Shown here piece after piece: positions 44,042-52,706 of a stretch of 64,000 bases of DNA. Made by a program: the position numbers and the translations under genes. Source of the DNA: CAVTSA01 sp963737225 (lineage in GTDB: Bacteria > Chloroflexota > Dormibacteria > Dormibacterales > Dormibacteraceae). The stretch's first letter is position 1, and each line of letters starts with the position of its first letter. The notes beneath the pieces are model-generated. The model did not search any database and had not been told where the DNA came from. It worked only from the letters and a program-made list of their open reading frames with translations. The stretch lies in NCBI GenBank assembly GCA_963737225.1, contig CAVTSA010000017.1, forward strand, positions 248,001 through 312,000, written 5' to 3'.

Positions 44042-44087
44042 CCGCGAATCCCCGCCCGATGGTGCTTGCCGAGTCGCGCGGGCTGCG

Positions 44088-44177
44088 TCACCGGCGGCGG
44101 AACTGGAGCAAGGTCACCGCCACCAGACCGCCGATCATGAGCACCCCGATCGCGTAGCCGAGGATCGCGTAGCTCAC
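44088..44177 (-). CDS. ccmD: Heme exporter subunit CcmD (29 aa)
   Basis: A 29-residue peptide with one membrane helix (Y-A-I-L-G-Y-A-I to V-T-L-L) and a basic end Q-F-R-R-R, directly after ccmC with a GTGA overlap. Size, topology and place are those of CcmD, which helps release holo-CcmE from the CcmABC complex. Confidence 0.75.
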   Translation of the reverse strand: MSYAILGYAIGVLMIGGLVAVTLLQFRRR

Positions 44178-44947
44178 GGTGTCATGCCCTGCTGGATGGG
44201 CGCGGCGTCGAGACGGCGTTCGCGGGCCAGCGCCTCTTCGTCGGCGCGTACCTCGATGCGGTACCGCATGAGCACGATCACCAGCGCCAGGAACAGCGTC
44301 GCCACCTGCGTCAACAGAAAGGTCAGCAGCATGGAGAAGGGGAGCGCGTCATTCTGGATCACGTTGCCCGGATGCAGCGTCTGCCACCAGTCGACGCTGA
44401 AGTAGATGATCGGTCCGTCCAGGTACCCGAAGATGGCGACCACGGCGGCCAGACGGCGCGCCCGGCGGCCTGCAGGGGCGAACTGGCGGACCAGGAAGTA
44501 GGCGACGTAGATCGCGATCAGGACCACCGTCATGGTGAAGGTCGCGTCCCACGATTCGGACGGGTTCCAGTTCCAGGCCGGCACCGCCCACACGATGCCC
44601 ATGGCGAGACAGGCGGTACACAGGACGAGGCCGGGCACGGCGCCGGCGCGCGCCCAGCGATCCCATCGATCGGTCCCCTTCCAGAGGTAGAGGATGCTGG
44701 CCACCGCCGTGACGGTGAGACAGGCGTACCCGGCACCGAACGCGGAGACGTGCAGGTAGAAGATCTTCTGGGGGAGCCCCTGGATCGCGTCGACCGGGGT
44801 CCAGAAGACGATGACGGCCCCGGCGGCGAGCAGGCCGGCCACGCCCAGGGCGAGGAGTCCCAGGAGGGCCCTGTCCCAGCGTGTGAACCCGACTTCGCCG
44901 CCCTCGCCGGCAGCCCGAGGTCGTGCGGCGAAAACGGGCTCAGTCAT
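44174..44947 (-). CDS. ccmC: Heme delivery protein CcmC
   Basis: 257 residues, six helices. The two heme-ligating His are visible in F-Y-L-H-V-S near 66 and W-W-Q-T-L-H-P-G near 193. The tryptophan-rich loop reads W-N-W-N-P-S-E-S-W-D-A-T-F-T rather than the usual W-G-x-W-W-x-W-D, so that motif is altered but W-D is kept. Loads heme onto CcmE outside the membrane. Overlaps ccmB by 8 bases. Confidence 0.88.
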   Translation of the reverse strand: MTEPVFAARPRAAGEGGEVGFTRWDRALLGLLALGVAGLLAAGAVIVFWTPVDAIQGLPQKIFYLHVSAFGAGYACLTVTAVASILYLWKGTDRWDRWARAGAVPGLVLCTACLAMGIVWAVPAWNWNPSESWDATFTMTVVLIAIYVAYFLVRQFAPAGRRARRLAAVVAIFGYLDGPIIYFSVDWWQTLHPGNVIQNDALPFSMLLTFLLTQVATLFLALVIVLMRYRIEVRADEEALARERRLDAAPIQQGMTP

Positions 44948-45611
44948 CGAGGACGAACCTCGCCACGGCTGCGGCGATCACGAGGAACAGTATGTCCATG
45001 TAGCAAAGCAGGAGGACGGGCGCGAGGTCGATCGAAGCCCGCTGAAGCGCCTCATCGACCAGGCCCGACCCGACCACGACGAAGGGGATCCAGAGAGGGA
45101 CCGCGAGGACGGGGAGCAGCAGCTCGCGGGCCCGGGTCTGGGTCGCCAGCGCGCTGAACAGGGCACCCAGGGATGCCATGCCGATGATCGCCAGGAAGAC
45201 GATCAGGAAGATCTCCGGCGTCAGGGGCAGCTGGAGGAACAGCGCGGTCGCCGGCAGCAGGACCAGCTCGGTCGCCGTCAGCAGCGCCGCCTGGGCGAGC
45301 GTCTTGCCGAGCAGGATCATGGCCGGTGAGGCGCGGGTCAGAAGCATCGCGTCAAGGGTCCCCTGGTCGCGCTCACCGGCGAAGGCCCGGGTGAAGGCGA
45401 CGATGCCGACGAAGACGAGCACCATCCACAGGATCCCGGGCACGATCTGGAGGACCTGCTGCCGTCCCTGGATGGCGAAGGCGAAATTGGCCACCACCAG
45501 GGCGAGGACGATGAACTGGACCAGGGCCGGGAGCAGCTCGCGGCCACGGAGCTCGACCCGCAGGTCGCGCGCCACGATCGCCCACACCGCGGTCGCCCCC
45601 CTCAGCTCCAC
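44940..45611 (-). CDS. ccmB: Heme exporter permease CcmB
   Basis: 223 residues, six helices. The CcmB N-terminus R-D-L-R-V-E-L-R near 16 and F-A-G-E-R-D-Q-G-T-L-D near 76 (conserved loop) are present. With CcmA it forms an ABC-type complex that releases holo-CcmE from CcmC. A type B paired palindrome separates it from ccmA. Confidence 0.88.
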   Translation of the reverse strand: MELRGATAVWAIVARDLRVELRGRELLPALVQFIVLALVVANFAFAIQGRQQVLQIVPGILWMVLVFVGIVAFTRAFAGERDQGTLDAMLLTRASPAMILLGKTLAQAALLTATELVLLPATALFLQLPLTPEIFLIVFLAIIGMASLGALFSALATQTRARELLLPVLAVPLWIPFVVVGSGLVDEALQRASIDLAPVLLLCYMDILFLVIAAAVARFVLDD

Positions 45612-45633
45612 CCTCCCCCCAGCCGGCAGTAAT

Positions 45634-45696
45634 CCCGGTTTCGCGTGAAAACGGCCTTATGGACCCCGTCATAGGCCCGGTTTCGCGTGAAAACGG
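45634..45696. repeat. Paired palindrome, type B (42-bp phase), inside the ccm operon
   Basis: CGGTTTCGCGTGAAAACGG at 45636 and 45678, 42 bp apart, in the 97-bp gap between ccmA and ccmB. Confidence 0.85.
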
Positions 45697-45708
45697 AGAT
45701 TCCGGGGC

Positions 45709-46419
45709 TCACGCGTGGTCCTCCGCCTCGGCGCGGTCGAGCACCTGCAGGGACCAGGGGTCGCCGAGCGGGCGCCCGCCGGCGAGCAGCAGCGCCCGGC
45801 CGCACAGCCGGCGTGCGAGCGGGCGGTCATGAGTGGCCAGCACCACGGCACGTCCCTCCAGCAACCGTTCGAGCAGCTGCCGGCCACCCGCGTCGAGACT
45901 TGCGTCGGGCTCGTCGAGCAGCAGCAGCTCAGGGTCGCCGACCAGGACCCGGGCGAGTGCCAGCCGCTGCTGCATGCCCCGCGACAGCTCCTGAGCCGGC
46001 GTGCGCGCCGCATCCTGCCCCAGCCCCACCTCCTCCAGCACCCGGTCCACGCGTTCCAGCGGGACGGCTTGCAGGCGGCAGAAGAAGGTCAGGTTCTCCC
46101 GCGCGGTGAGGATCGGGGTCAGGCCGGCCTGGTGCGCCAGGTAGCCGAGCCGTGGGCGGACCACCTCACGGTGCCGGAAGGCCTCCCGGCCCCAGAGCTC
46201 GAGCGCGCCCTCCGCGGGCCGCGACAGGGTGGCCAGGATCCGCAGCAGCGTGGACTTCCCGGCGCCGTTGTCGCCCAGCACGGCCAGATGCTCCTCCGCC
46301 CCCACCTCCAGGTCCAGCGGCCCCAGCGCCCGCCGGGTCCCGTAGCGCTGCACCAGGCCCACCGCCCGGATCGCGGGGGTGCCCGCGGCCGCACCCGACC
46401 GCGCGCCGCTGGCGGTCAT
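45709..46419 (-). CDS. ccmA: Heme exporter ATPase CcmA
   Basis: 236 residues from M-T-A-S-G. Walker A G-D-N-G-A-G-K-S-T near 50, signature L-S-R-G-M-Q-Q-R near 145, Walker B L-L-L-L-D-E-P near 165. Starts one base after the ccmF stop. Supplies the energy for holo-CcmE release. Confidence 0.9.
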   Translation of the reverse strand: MTASGARSGAAAGTPAIRAVGLVQRYGTRRALGPLDLEVGAEEHLAVLGDNGAGKSTLLRILATLSRPAEGALELWGREAFRHREVVRPRLGYLAHQAGLTPILTARENLTFFCRLQAVPLERVDRVLEEVGLGQDAARTPAQELSRGMQQRLALARVLVGDPELLLLDEPDASLDAGGRQLLERLLEGRAVVLATHDRPLARRLCGRALLLAGGRPLGDPWSLQVLDRAEAEDHA

Positions 46420-46420
46420 C

Positions 46421-48637
46421 TCAGCCTCCCGCGGCGGGAGGGTCCGCGCCCCCCTCCTCCCCCTCATTCTCCTCCGCCGCCGGAGGCACCGCCCGGAGCA
46501 GGGGCCAGAGCACGAAGGGCGCCGACAGGAGGAGGAGCAGGGTGGCCCAGATCCAGGTCACGGCGACGCCCTCGGTGCCGGGCGGGCGCTGGCCGCGGCG
46601 GGGCTGGCCGCCGCCGGGGCCTGTGGCCGCCGGCGGGTCGATGTCTCCTCGGCCGCCGGCGTCAGGACCACCTCGCCCGCTCCCCTGCAGCCGGCCCAGG
46701 TTGTTGACGATGACGCCCAGGATCAGGATCGCGCCCCCGATCCAGATCCAGGTCACCAACGGGTTCACGTAGATCGTGATCGCCGCGCCCCCGTGGGACG
46801 TGGCGCCGTCGAGGACGACGTAGAGATCCTCGGTGGCCGAGCTCTGGATGTCCGCGCGTGGCTGCTCGGAGCCGCCCAGCGCCGGGTAGACCAGGAGCTG
46901 CGGCTCCACCAGCCGGCCGTCCGGCTCGCGCAGCACCGCGGTCGTCACGTCGTGATCTCCGTCGCGCACCGTCGACCGGCCCTGGTAGGTCAGGTGGTAT
47001 CCGGCCAGCTCCGCGGTCTGACCCTGACGCAGCAGCACCTGCGACTGCTGCTGCCAGAACTGCGAGCCGATGATGCCGATCGCGATGACCAGAATCCCAA
47101 CGTGGGCCAGGTATGCCCCGTACCGCTGACGGTTCGCGACCATGACGCGGGCGATCGAGCGCAGCAGGCCGGCGCCGGAGCGTACCTGACGCGCTACCTG
47201 CCGGCCCCCGCGCACGTACTCGGCAACGCAGGTGGCAAGGCCGCCGACCGCCAGCGGAAGCGCAACCAGGGGTCCCAGGGCCCGAACGCCGAGCGCCAGC
47301 AGCACCCCCAGCGTCAGCGCCCATCCCACCACCGGCCACAGCAGGCGCCGCGACCAGCTGCCCAGCGACAGGCGCCCGCCACCGCGCACGACGCGGCGCC
47401 AGGGCACCAGTGGCCCGACCGCGAGCAGCGCCAGCAGCAACGCCATCAGGGGCGCCGAGGTCTGGTCGTAGTACGGGGAGCTGACCACGATCTGGTGGCC
47501 GGTCGCCGCTCCGGCCAGCAGGGGCAGCAGCACCCCCCACAGGATCGCCGCCACCAGCACCAGGATGATCACGTTCTGCAGCAGGAACGTGCCCTCGCGA
47601 GAGAGGGCCCCCGCCATCGGGCGCGCCGCACGCAGAGACCCGGCCGAGCGCGCCAGCACCACGCCGGAGAAGATGACGCAGAGGGCGACGAAGCCGAGGA
47701 ACCAGGTCGAGGTGTCGCTGATCGCGAACGCGTGGACCGAGGGGATGATCCCGCTGCGGACGATGAAGTCCCCGAAGGTGGCGAGCACGAAGGCCCCGAT
47801 CACGAGCCCAAAGTTCCAGGCCCGCAGCCGGCCCCGACGCTGCTGGACCTGGATCGAGTGGATGTACGCGGTCATCAGCAGCCAGGGCATGAGCGCTACG
47901 TTCTCGACCGGGTCCCAGCCGAAGTAGCCGCCCCAGCCGAGCACGTGGTACGACCACCACATTCCGAGCAGCAGCCCGGTCGAGAGCAGACCCCAGGAGA
48001 GCAGCGCCACCCGCCGCGTGGCGTCGATCCAGGCGCTGTCGTACCGGCGCAGCAGGAGCGACGCCATCGCGAACGCGAACGGGATCGCGAACGAGCCGTA
48101 CCCCGCGAGCTCGAAGAGCGGGTGGATCTCCATCCCCAGATCACGCAGCAGAGGGTTCATGCCCAGGCCGTCCTGCGGGCTTACCGAGAGCACGGCGAAG
48201 GGGCTGGACAGAAAGACCAGGGTGAACAGGTAGAAGCCGGCGATCGCCGAGATCAGGGCCCCCGCCACGGTCGCCAGCTCGGGGTGGCGGCGGGAGGCGA
48301 CGTGCACCGCCACCGACCCGATCACGAAGATGGCGAGCGCCCAGTAGAGCAGGGACCCGGACTCACCGCCCCAGAGGTCGGCCAGCTTGAGCCCCAGCCC
48401 CAGTGACCGCGACGAGGTCTGGTAGACGTACGCAATCGAGAAGTCGTTGCTCACCAGCGCCACCAGCAGGCACGCCGAGGCGCCCGCGACCATCACCGCG
48501 GCCGCGTAGAGGGCGCGCCGGGCGGTGGCGGCCCGCGCCGGGGGCGCGCCGCCCAGCGTCGACAGGCCGAGCACCGCCGAGAGGAGGGCCAGCACCAGGC
48601 CCGCGAGCTGGAACGCGGCTCCGAGATCGGCCAGCAT
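46421..48637 (-). CDS. ccmF: Cytochrome c heme lyase CcmF
   Basis: 738 residues, about 13-15 helices. The WWD domain G-W-G-G-Y-F-G-W-D-P-V-E-N-V-A-L-M-P-W is complete near 230, with G-G-E-S-G-S-L near 90. It attaches heme to apocytochrome c. The ATG start shares one base with the ccmE stop (TGATG); a GTG 19 codons earlier lies inside ccmE. After the usual end (I-V-N-N-L near 635) come about 100 more residues: a Gly/Pro-rich linker, one extra membrane helix (T-W-I-W-A-T-L-L-L) and an acidic tail. No ccmH or ccmI is present, so this tail may stand in for a missing part. Confidence 0.9.
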   Translation of the reverse strand: MLADLGAAFQLAGLVLALLSAVLGLSTLGGAPPARAATARRALYAAAVMVAGASACLLVALVSNDFSIAYVYQTSSRSLGLGLKLADLWGGESGSLLYWALAIFVIGSVAVHVASRRHPELATVAGALISAIAGFYLFTLVFLSSPFAVLSVSPQDGLGMNPLLRDLGMEIHPLFELAGYGSFAIPFAFAMASLLLRRYDSAWIDATRRVALLSWGLLSTGLLLGMWWSYHVLGWGGYFGWDPVENVALMPWLLMTAYIHSIQVQQRRGRLRAWNFGLVIGAFVLATFGDFIVRSGIIPSVHAFAISDTSTWFLGFVALCVIFSGVVLARSAGSLRAARPMAGALSREGTFLLQNVIILVLVAAILWGVLLPLLAGAATGHQIVVSSPYYDQTSAPLMALLLALLAVGPLVPWRRVVRGGGRLSLGSWSRRLLWPVVGWALTLGVLLALGVRALGPLVALPLAVGGLATCVAEYVRGGRQVARQVRSGAGLLRSIARVMVANRQRYGAYLAHVGILVIAIGIIGSQFWQQQSQVLLRQGQTAELAGYHLTYQGRSTVRDGDHDVTTAVLREPDGRLVEPQLLVYPALGGSEQPRADIQSSATEDLYVVLDGATSHGGAAITIYVNPLVTWIWIGGAILILGVIVNNLGRLQGSGRGGPDAGGRGDIDPPAATGPGGGQPRRGQRPPGTEGVAVTWIWATLLLLLSAPFVLWPLLRAVPPAAEENEGEEGGADPPAAGG

Positions 48638-49032
48638 CAGGTGGACGCGGCCGGCGCGGTCTTCGGCGCCGCCGTCGCGAAGTGGCTCGGACACTTCGTC
48701 TGCAGCTCGGTCGCCTGGAAGACCCCCTGGCGGTCGGGCTTTCCCTGTACGACCGCCTGGATGCCGGGCTGGAAGATGCTGGGGAGGGTCCCTGAGTAGA
48801 CCACCTCCATCTGGTCCTTCCCGTCCTTGAGCTGGAAGTCGACGGTGGTGTTGCCGTCGAACCTCTTGATGTCAGGCTGGATGACCCCGACCACGCGCAC
48901 ATCGCCCGACTGCGGGTCCTGGCGCATCTGCTGGATGGTCTGGTAGTACTCGGCGCTCTGCTGCGTCGAATGCCAGACGAAGAACGCGGCGCCGCCCGCC
49001 AGCAGCAGGCCGGCGATGATGAGCTTGATCAC
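48637..49032 (-). CDS. ccmE: Heme chaperone CcmE, Cys-type
   Basis: 131 residues: one N-terminal helix, then the OB fold with V-R-V-V-G-V-I near 46 and V-V-Q-G-K-P-D near 93. At the heme-attachment place, where most CcmE have K-H-x-x-x-Y, this one reads K-C-P-S-H-F. Cys-type CcmE (C-x-x-x-Y) is known from archaea and some bacteria; Phe in place of the Tyr is a further change. GTG start in a GTGA overlap with dsbE. Confidence 0.88.
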   Translation of the reverse strand: MIKLIIAGLLLAGGAAFFVWHSTQQSAEYYQTIQQMRQDPQSGDVRVVGVIQPDIKRFDGNTTVDFQLKDGKDQMEVVYSGTLPSIFQPGIQAVVQGKPDRQGVFQATELQTKCPSHFATAAPKTAPAAST

Positions 49033-49583
49033 GTGCCGCCCGCCAGCTGGAGGTACTGGTTGAGCGACGCACCATCGAGCGGGCCCAGGAAACGCCCCAC
49101 GACGATCCCGTGAGCGTTGATGAAGAAGCTGATGGGCGGAGCGGTCACGTTGTACGCAGGCGGGACTCCCCCCCTGGCGGGGCCCATGGGGTAAGGGTAG
49201 CCATCCGTGGCCGCGACCTTGCCTCCCGAACTTGCGGAATCCTGGATGTCGACGCCCAGGAAGTGCACCCGGCCGGCGAGGCGCCTCGCCGCCTGATCCA
49301 GCGCCGGCGACTCCTGGCGGCAGGGAGCGCACCAGGATGCCCAGAAGTTCACCACCACCGGCTCTCCCTGCAGGGTGTCGAGCGAGACCGCCGGACCGCC
49401 GCCGTAGCTCTCGACGACCAGGTTCGGCGCCGGATTGCCGACCACCGGCGAAGCGGCGGTGCCGGCGGGATGCACGAGGCCCCAACCCAGCGCGACCAGG
49501 ATCACCAGCACCGCGATCGCGGCCATGCTCCAGGCGCTCCGCTTCCAGGTCAGGAGGCCGCTGATTCCCGTCATCTCGCTCAT
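49029..49583 (-). CDS. ccmG: Thiol-disulfide oxidoreductase DsbE/CcmG/TlpA-like
   Basis: 184 residues with one N-terminal membrane helix (about 17-40) and an extracytoplasmic thioredoxin fold with W-A-S-W-C-A-P-C near 85 (active Cys pair) and the cis-Pro in V-T-A-P-P-I-S near 148. Reduces the Cys of the C-x-x-C-H heme site of apocytochromes. First gene of the ccm operon; GGGGAGAG lies upstream of the ATG. Confidence 0.9.
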   Translation of the reverse strand: MSEMTGISGLLTWKRSAWSMAAIAVLVILVALGWGLVHPAGTAASPVVGNPAPNLVVESYGGGPAVSLDTLQGEPVVVNFWASWCAPCRQESPALDQAARRLAGRVHFLGVDIQDSASSGGKVAATDGYPYPMGPARGGVPPAYNVTAPPISFFINAHGIVVGRFLGPLDGASLNQYLQLAGGT

Positions 49584-49604
49584 TCCGGGCTCTCCCCGGC
49601 CACG

Positions 49605-49665
49605 CGTCGGTGCACCAATGGCGCACTCTGGGTGCGGCGCAGGGGCGGTTGGTGCACCAATTGCC
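49605..49665. repeat. Paired palindrome, type C (42-bp phase)
   Basis: GGTGCACCAAT units at 49609 and 49651, 42 bp apart, directly upstream of dsbE and after the LLM gene. Confidence 0.8.
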
Positions 49666-49677
49666 CGATGGGGTGCG

Positions 49678-50706
49678 TCACCGGTTGACGAGCTCCGGCC
49701 GCAGCCCCTCGAGCGCGCGCAGTGCCGACGCCTCGTCGGGCCCCGGGACCTCGAGCTGCAGCGCCAGCTCGTCGATGCCGGCGGCCGCTCGCTCCCGGAG
49801 CTGATCGCGGCAGCGGTCGAGCGATCCGGAGACGGTGACCAGGTCGACCAGCGCGTCCGGGATCGCCGCCATCGCCTCCTTGCGGTGGCCGTCCAGATAG
49901 AGATCCTGGATGCGGGCCGCCTCCGCCTCGAACCCGTAGCGGCGAAACAGCTGGTTGTAGTAGTTCTTGCGCCGCGATCCCATGCCTCCGATGTAGAGGG
50001 CGAGATGCGGCCGCACCAGATCCCGCGCCCGCGCCAGGTCCTCCTCGACCACCACCTGCTGGTAGGCACAGACCTGGAGGTCGTCGAGGGCACGCCCGCT
50101 CTTTTGCGCGCCCTTCTCCAGCGCCGGGCGAAAGGTGGTCTCGAAGTGACGGGGCGACACGAAGAGGGGGAGCCAGCCGTCCGCCAGCTCACCGGTCAGC
50201 TCCAGGCCCCCGGGCGTGATCGACGCCAGGTAGATCGGGACCTCCGTGCGATAGGGGTGGAGGATGAGCCGGAGTCCCCCCGAGAGCTGGAAGATCTCGC
50301 CCTCGTACTGGAGCCGGTCACGGCGCAGGATCATGCGCACGATCTCGATCGTCTCCCGCAGCCGCTGCAGGCTGCCCGCAAACGGTTGACCGTGCCATCC
50401 CTCGACGACCTGATGCCCGGAGGTGCCGAGACCCAGGATCACCCGCCCCTCGCTCAGCAGGTCCAGCGATGCGACCGTCTGCGCGAGCATGGCGGGCGTG
50501 CGCCCGAAAATGTTGACGATCCCGGTGCCGAGCCGGATTCGCCTGGTGCGGGCGGCGAGGTCGGTCAGGACGGTGAACGCGTCTCCACCGTAGACCTCGG
50601 GGGCCCACACGGTGTCGTAGCCAAGCCCGTCGGCGGCTTCCACCAGACGCCTCAGCGCCGGGATCGGCATGCGGCCGCTGTAGGGCACGGTGACTCCAAG
50701 GCGCAT
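49678..50706 (-). CDS. LLM-class (probably F420-dependent) oxidoreductase
   Basis: 342 residues, luciferase-like barrel. G-Y-D-T-V-W-A-P-E near 29, R-I-R-L-G-T-G-I-V-N near 56, L-G-L-G-T-S-G near 92 and the K/R-x-Y-x-G-E-I-F-Q stretch near 136 are typical of the F420-type subfamily (methylene-tetrahydromethanopterin reductase-like). Substrate unknown. The start is the ATG of M-R-L-G-V; a GTG five codons earlier overlaps a possible TAGTGT -10 box. Confidence 0.87.
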   Translation of the reverse strand: MRLGVTVPYSGRMPIPALRRLVEAADGLGYDTVWAPEVYGGDAFTVLTDLAARTRRIRLGTGIVNIFGRTPAMLAQTVASLDLLSEGRVILGLGTSGHQVVEGWHGQPFAGSLQRLRETIEIVRMILRRDRLQYEGEIFQLSGGLRLILHPYRTEVPIYLASITPGGLELTGELADGWLPLFVSPRHFETTFRPALEKGAQKSGRALDDLQVCAYQQVVVEEDLARARDLVRPHLALYIGGMGSRRKNYYNQLFRRYGFEAEAARIQDLYLDGHRKEAMAAIPDALVDLVTVSGSLDRCRDQLRERAAAGIDELALQLEVPGPDEASALRALEGLRPELVNR

Positions 50707-50736
50707 TCTCGGCGTTACCACACTAGGCGAGCCGGC

Positions 50737-51979
50737 TCACCGTGGCGCAGATTCCCCCTCAAGTGCGTTCCGTTCCGCGATCGCCGCGAACAGCTCGCCG
50801 CTGGGCTTGACGGTCCGCTCCTGCGTCTGCGGGTCGAACGCGATGAGTCCGAACGGCTGGCTGTAACCCTGGGCCCACTCGAAGTTGTCCACCGCCGTCC
50901 AGTGAAAGTACCCGCGCACGTCGACACCGTCCTGAATCGCGCCCCAGACCTCGGCCAGGACCTGCGGCAGGTAGGTCGCGCGGATCCGGTCATCCTGGGT
51001 GGAGACCCCGGACTCGGTGATGTAGATCGGCTTGCGCAGGTACTTCAGGTCACGCAGCGCCCGCCCCATCCAGCGCGGATTGAGCGTCCAGCCGAAGTCG
51101 CTCTCGGGCAGCCCGGCGGGGTTCCTGCGGCGGATCAGCAGGTCGGCCGGATGCCTGGCGTCGAGCCGGGCCAGCTCGCCCGTGTAGTGGTTGAGCCCGA
51201 CCCAGTCGGAGGTGGCGTCGACCACCGGGTCCCACTGCCAGGGCCGCGCCGGCCAGCGGCTCGTCACCGCGGAGCCGAAGGCGGCCGCCAGGCGGTCGGC
51301 CGGGATCAGCCGCTCCGGGAGCAAAACCCAGCGGTGGTACGCGAGACCGACCCCGATCGCGGGCGTGATCCGGTGGAGGAGCCGGTAGGCGGCCTCGTGA
51401 GCCTGGCGCATGTTGCTCAGGACCCGGTAGAAACCCTCGACGTCGTGCAGCCGCCCGGGCGGGAACTCCGCCGCCACCCACCCCAGCAGGGCCGCGATGT
51501 TCGGCTCGTTGATGGTGCACCACAGCCCGACCAGGTCCCCCAGCGCGTCCGCCACGCGTTCGACGAACGGCAGCCACCAGCGACGCGGCGCCAGGCGCCC
51601 GCCAGCCGCCACGGTCCTCGAACCAGAGCGGAGCCGTGAAGTGGAGGAGCGTGACCATCGGCGTCATCCCCAGACGTCGCAGCTCCAGCAGCACGTCCCG
51701 GTAGTGCTCGATCGCGCCCTCGTCGAAGCAGCCCGGCCGCGGCTCCACCTTGGACCATTCGACGGAGAAGCGGTGCGCGTTGTTGTGCAAGCGGCTCAAG
51801 AGGTCGAAGTCCTCCCGGTAGCGATGCCACTCGTCGTTCGCGACCAGCGACGACTCGCCGGTCACGATTCCGCCCTCCTGCTCGTACCGCCACCAATTGT
51901 TGTTGGTGGACCCTCCCTCCACCTGATGCGCGGCCGTGGCGCACCCCCAGAGAAAGCCCTCCGGGAAGGCCCGCGTCAT
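50737..51979 (-). CDS. Family 1 glycosidase (beta-glucosidase-like), frame broken
   Basis: The N-terminal part F-L-W-G-C-A-T-A-A-H-Q-V-E-G (about 9-22) and the C-terminal part are in different frames. The C-terminal frame carries both catalytic Glu: T-I-N-E-P-N (acid/base) and Y-I-T-E-S-G (nucleophile), plus F-H-W-T-A-V-D-N-F-E-W. The join falls near D-R-G-G-W at 51600-51612, where one extra G in a CGGGC run explains the shift; the corrected protein has about 413 residues. It would hydrolyse beta-glucosides or similar. Overlaps the phosphatase stop by ATGA, so it is second in a two-gene operon. Confidence 0.82.
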
Positions 51980-52668
51980 GAAGCGGCGGCCGCCGTCTGA
52001 GGCTCGACCGTGACCTCGGGTGTGGGTGTGTACTCGACGCTCACGATCCGCGTCCCCTCCAGGTCGACCGCCAGGACGCCGGCGCGCCCGACCGCCTTCC
52101 GCACCATCTCCCGATCCGTGTGCGGGCGGTGGTCGAGCAGCACCCAGGCCGCCTGCAGCGGGTCGGCGTGGCTGATCAGGGCCGACAGCTCGCCCGGATG
52201 CTCGGCCGCGACCCGCTGCATGACCTCCAGCACCCGACCCCCCATCCGGTCCACCGTCTCGTCGCCGGGCACCATGCCCCGGCGCGCACGGTGCACGAAC
52301 CAGAGCGGGCGGCGGACCGGGATCTGCCAGTAGGTCACGCCCTGCAGGTACCGGCTGAAGTCCGCTTCTCGCAGCGCGGGGTCGGGCTCCAGGGGTACCG
52401 GCTCCGGCAGCTGTCCGTTGATCAGCGTCGCCGTCTCCACCGCGCGCTGAAGCGGGCTGTGGACGATGCGGCGCAGCCCCGCCTCGCGAAACCGGCGCCC
52501 GAGGGCCTCCGCCTGCAGCCGGCCACGGGCGCTGAGCCCGAAGCCGTCGAGGTGGCCGTACAGCACGTGCAGGGGGTTTTCCACCTCGGCGTGGCGCACG
52601 AGGAGGACGCGGGTGCGCGCGTCGGGCCGGCCGTGCTCGGGCTGGGTGGAGAACTCGGGTTCAGACAA
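51976..52668 (-). CDS. Histidine phosphatase family protein
   Basis: About 230 residues. L-V-R-H-A-E near 25 (phospho-His motif), V-H-S-P-L-Q-R-A near 70 (second Arg), E-A-D-F-S near 105 and I-S-H-A-D near 166 (second His). Phosphoglycerate mutase-like phosphatases act on sugar phosphates and other small phosphates. The start is taken as a TTG 7 nt after TAGCCT; there is no ATG or GTG close by in a better place. Confidence 0.82.
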   Translation of the reverse strand: MSEPEFSTQPEHGRPDARTRVLLVRHAEVENPLHVLYGHLDGFGLSARGRLQAEALGRRFREAGLRRIVHSPLQRAVETATLINGQLPEPVPLEPDPALREADFSRYLQGVTYWQIPVRRPLWFVHRARRGMVPGDETVDRMGGRVLEVMQRVAAEHPGELSALISHADPLQAAWVLLDHRPHTDREMVRKAVGRAGVLAVDLEGTRIVSVEYTPTPEVTVEPQTAAAAS

Positions 52669-52675
52669 TATGGTC

Positions 52676-52699
52676 AGGCTACCTGGACGCCCGTAAGCT
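52676..52699. promoter_or_regulatory. Divergent leaderless -10 boxes (phosphatase / rarA)
   Basis: Minus strand TAGCCT (52681-52676), 7 nt, TTG; plus strand TAAGCT (52694-52699), 7 nt, GTG. The two start codons are only 38 bp apart. Confidence 0.5.
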
Positions 52700-52706
52700 G
52701 CACGGG

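Noticed and set aside
46379..48406. 675-codon open frame on the plus strand
   Set aside because: Antisense to ccmF; composition typical of a shadow frame.
49435..51639. 734-codon open frame on the plus strand
   Set aside because: Antisense to the LLM and GH1 genes, whose catalytic motifs are clear on the minus strand.
21304..51979. Programmed ribosomal frameshifting in the broken genes
   Set aside because: The four sites have no shared slippery heptamer or downstream structure, and the gene families are not known for recoding; indels are simpler.
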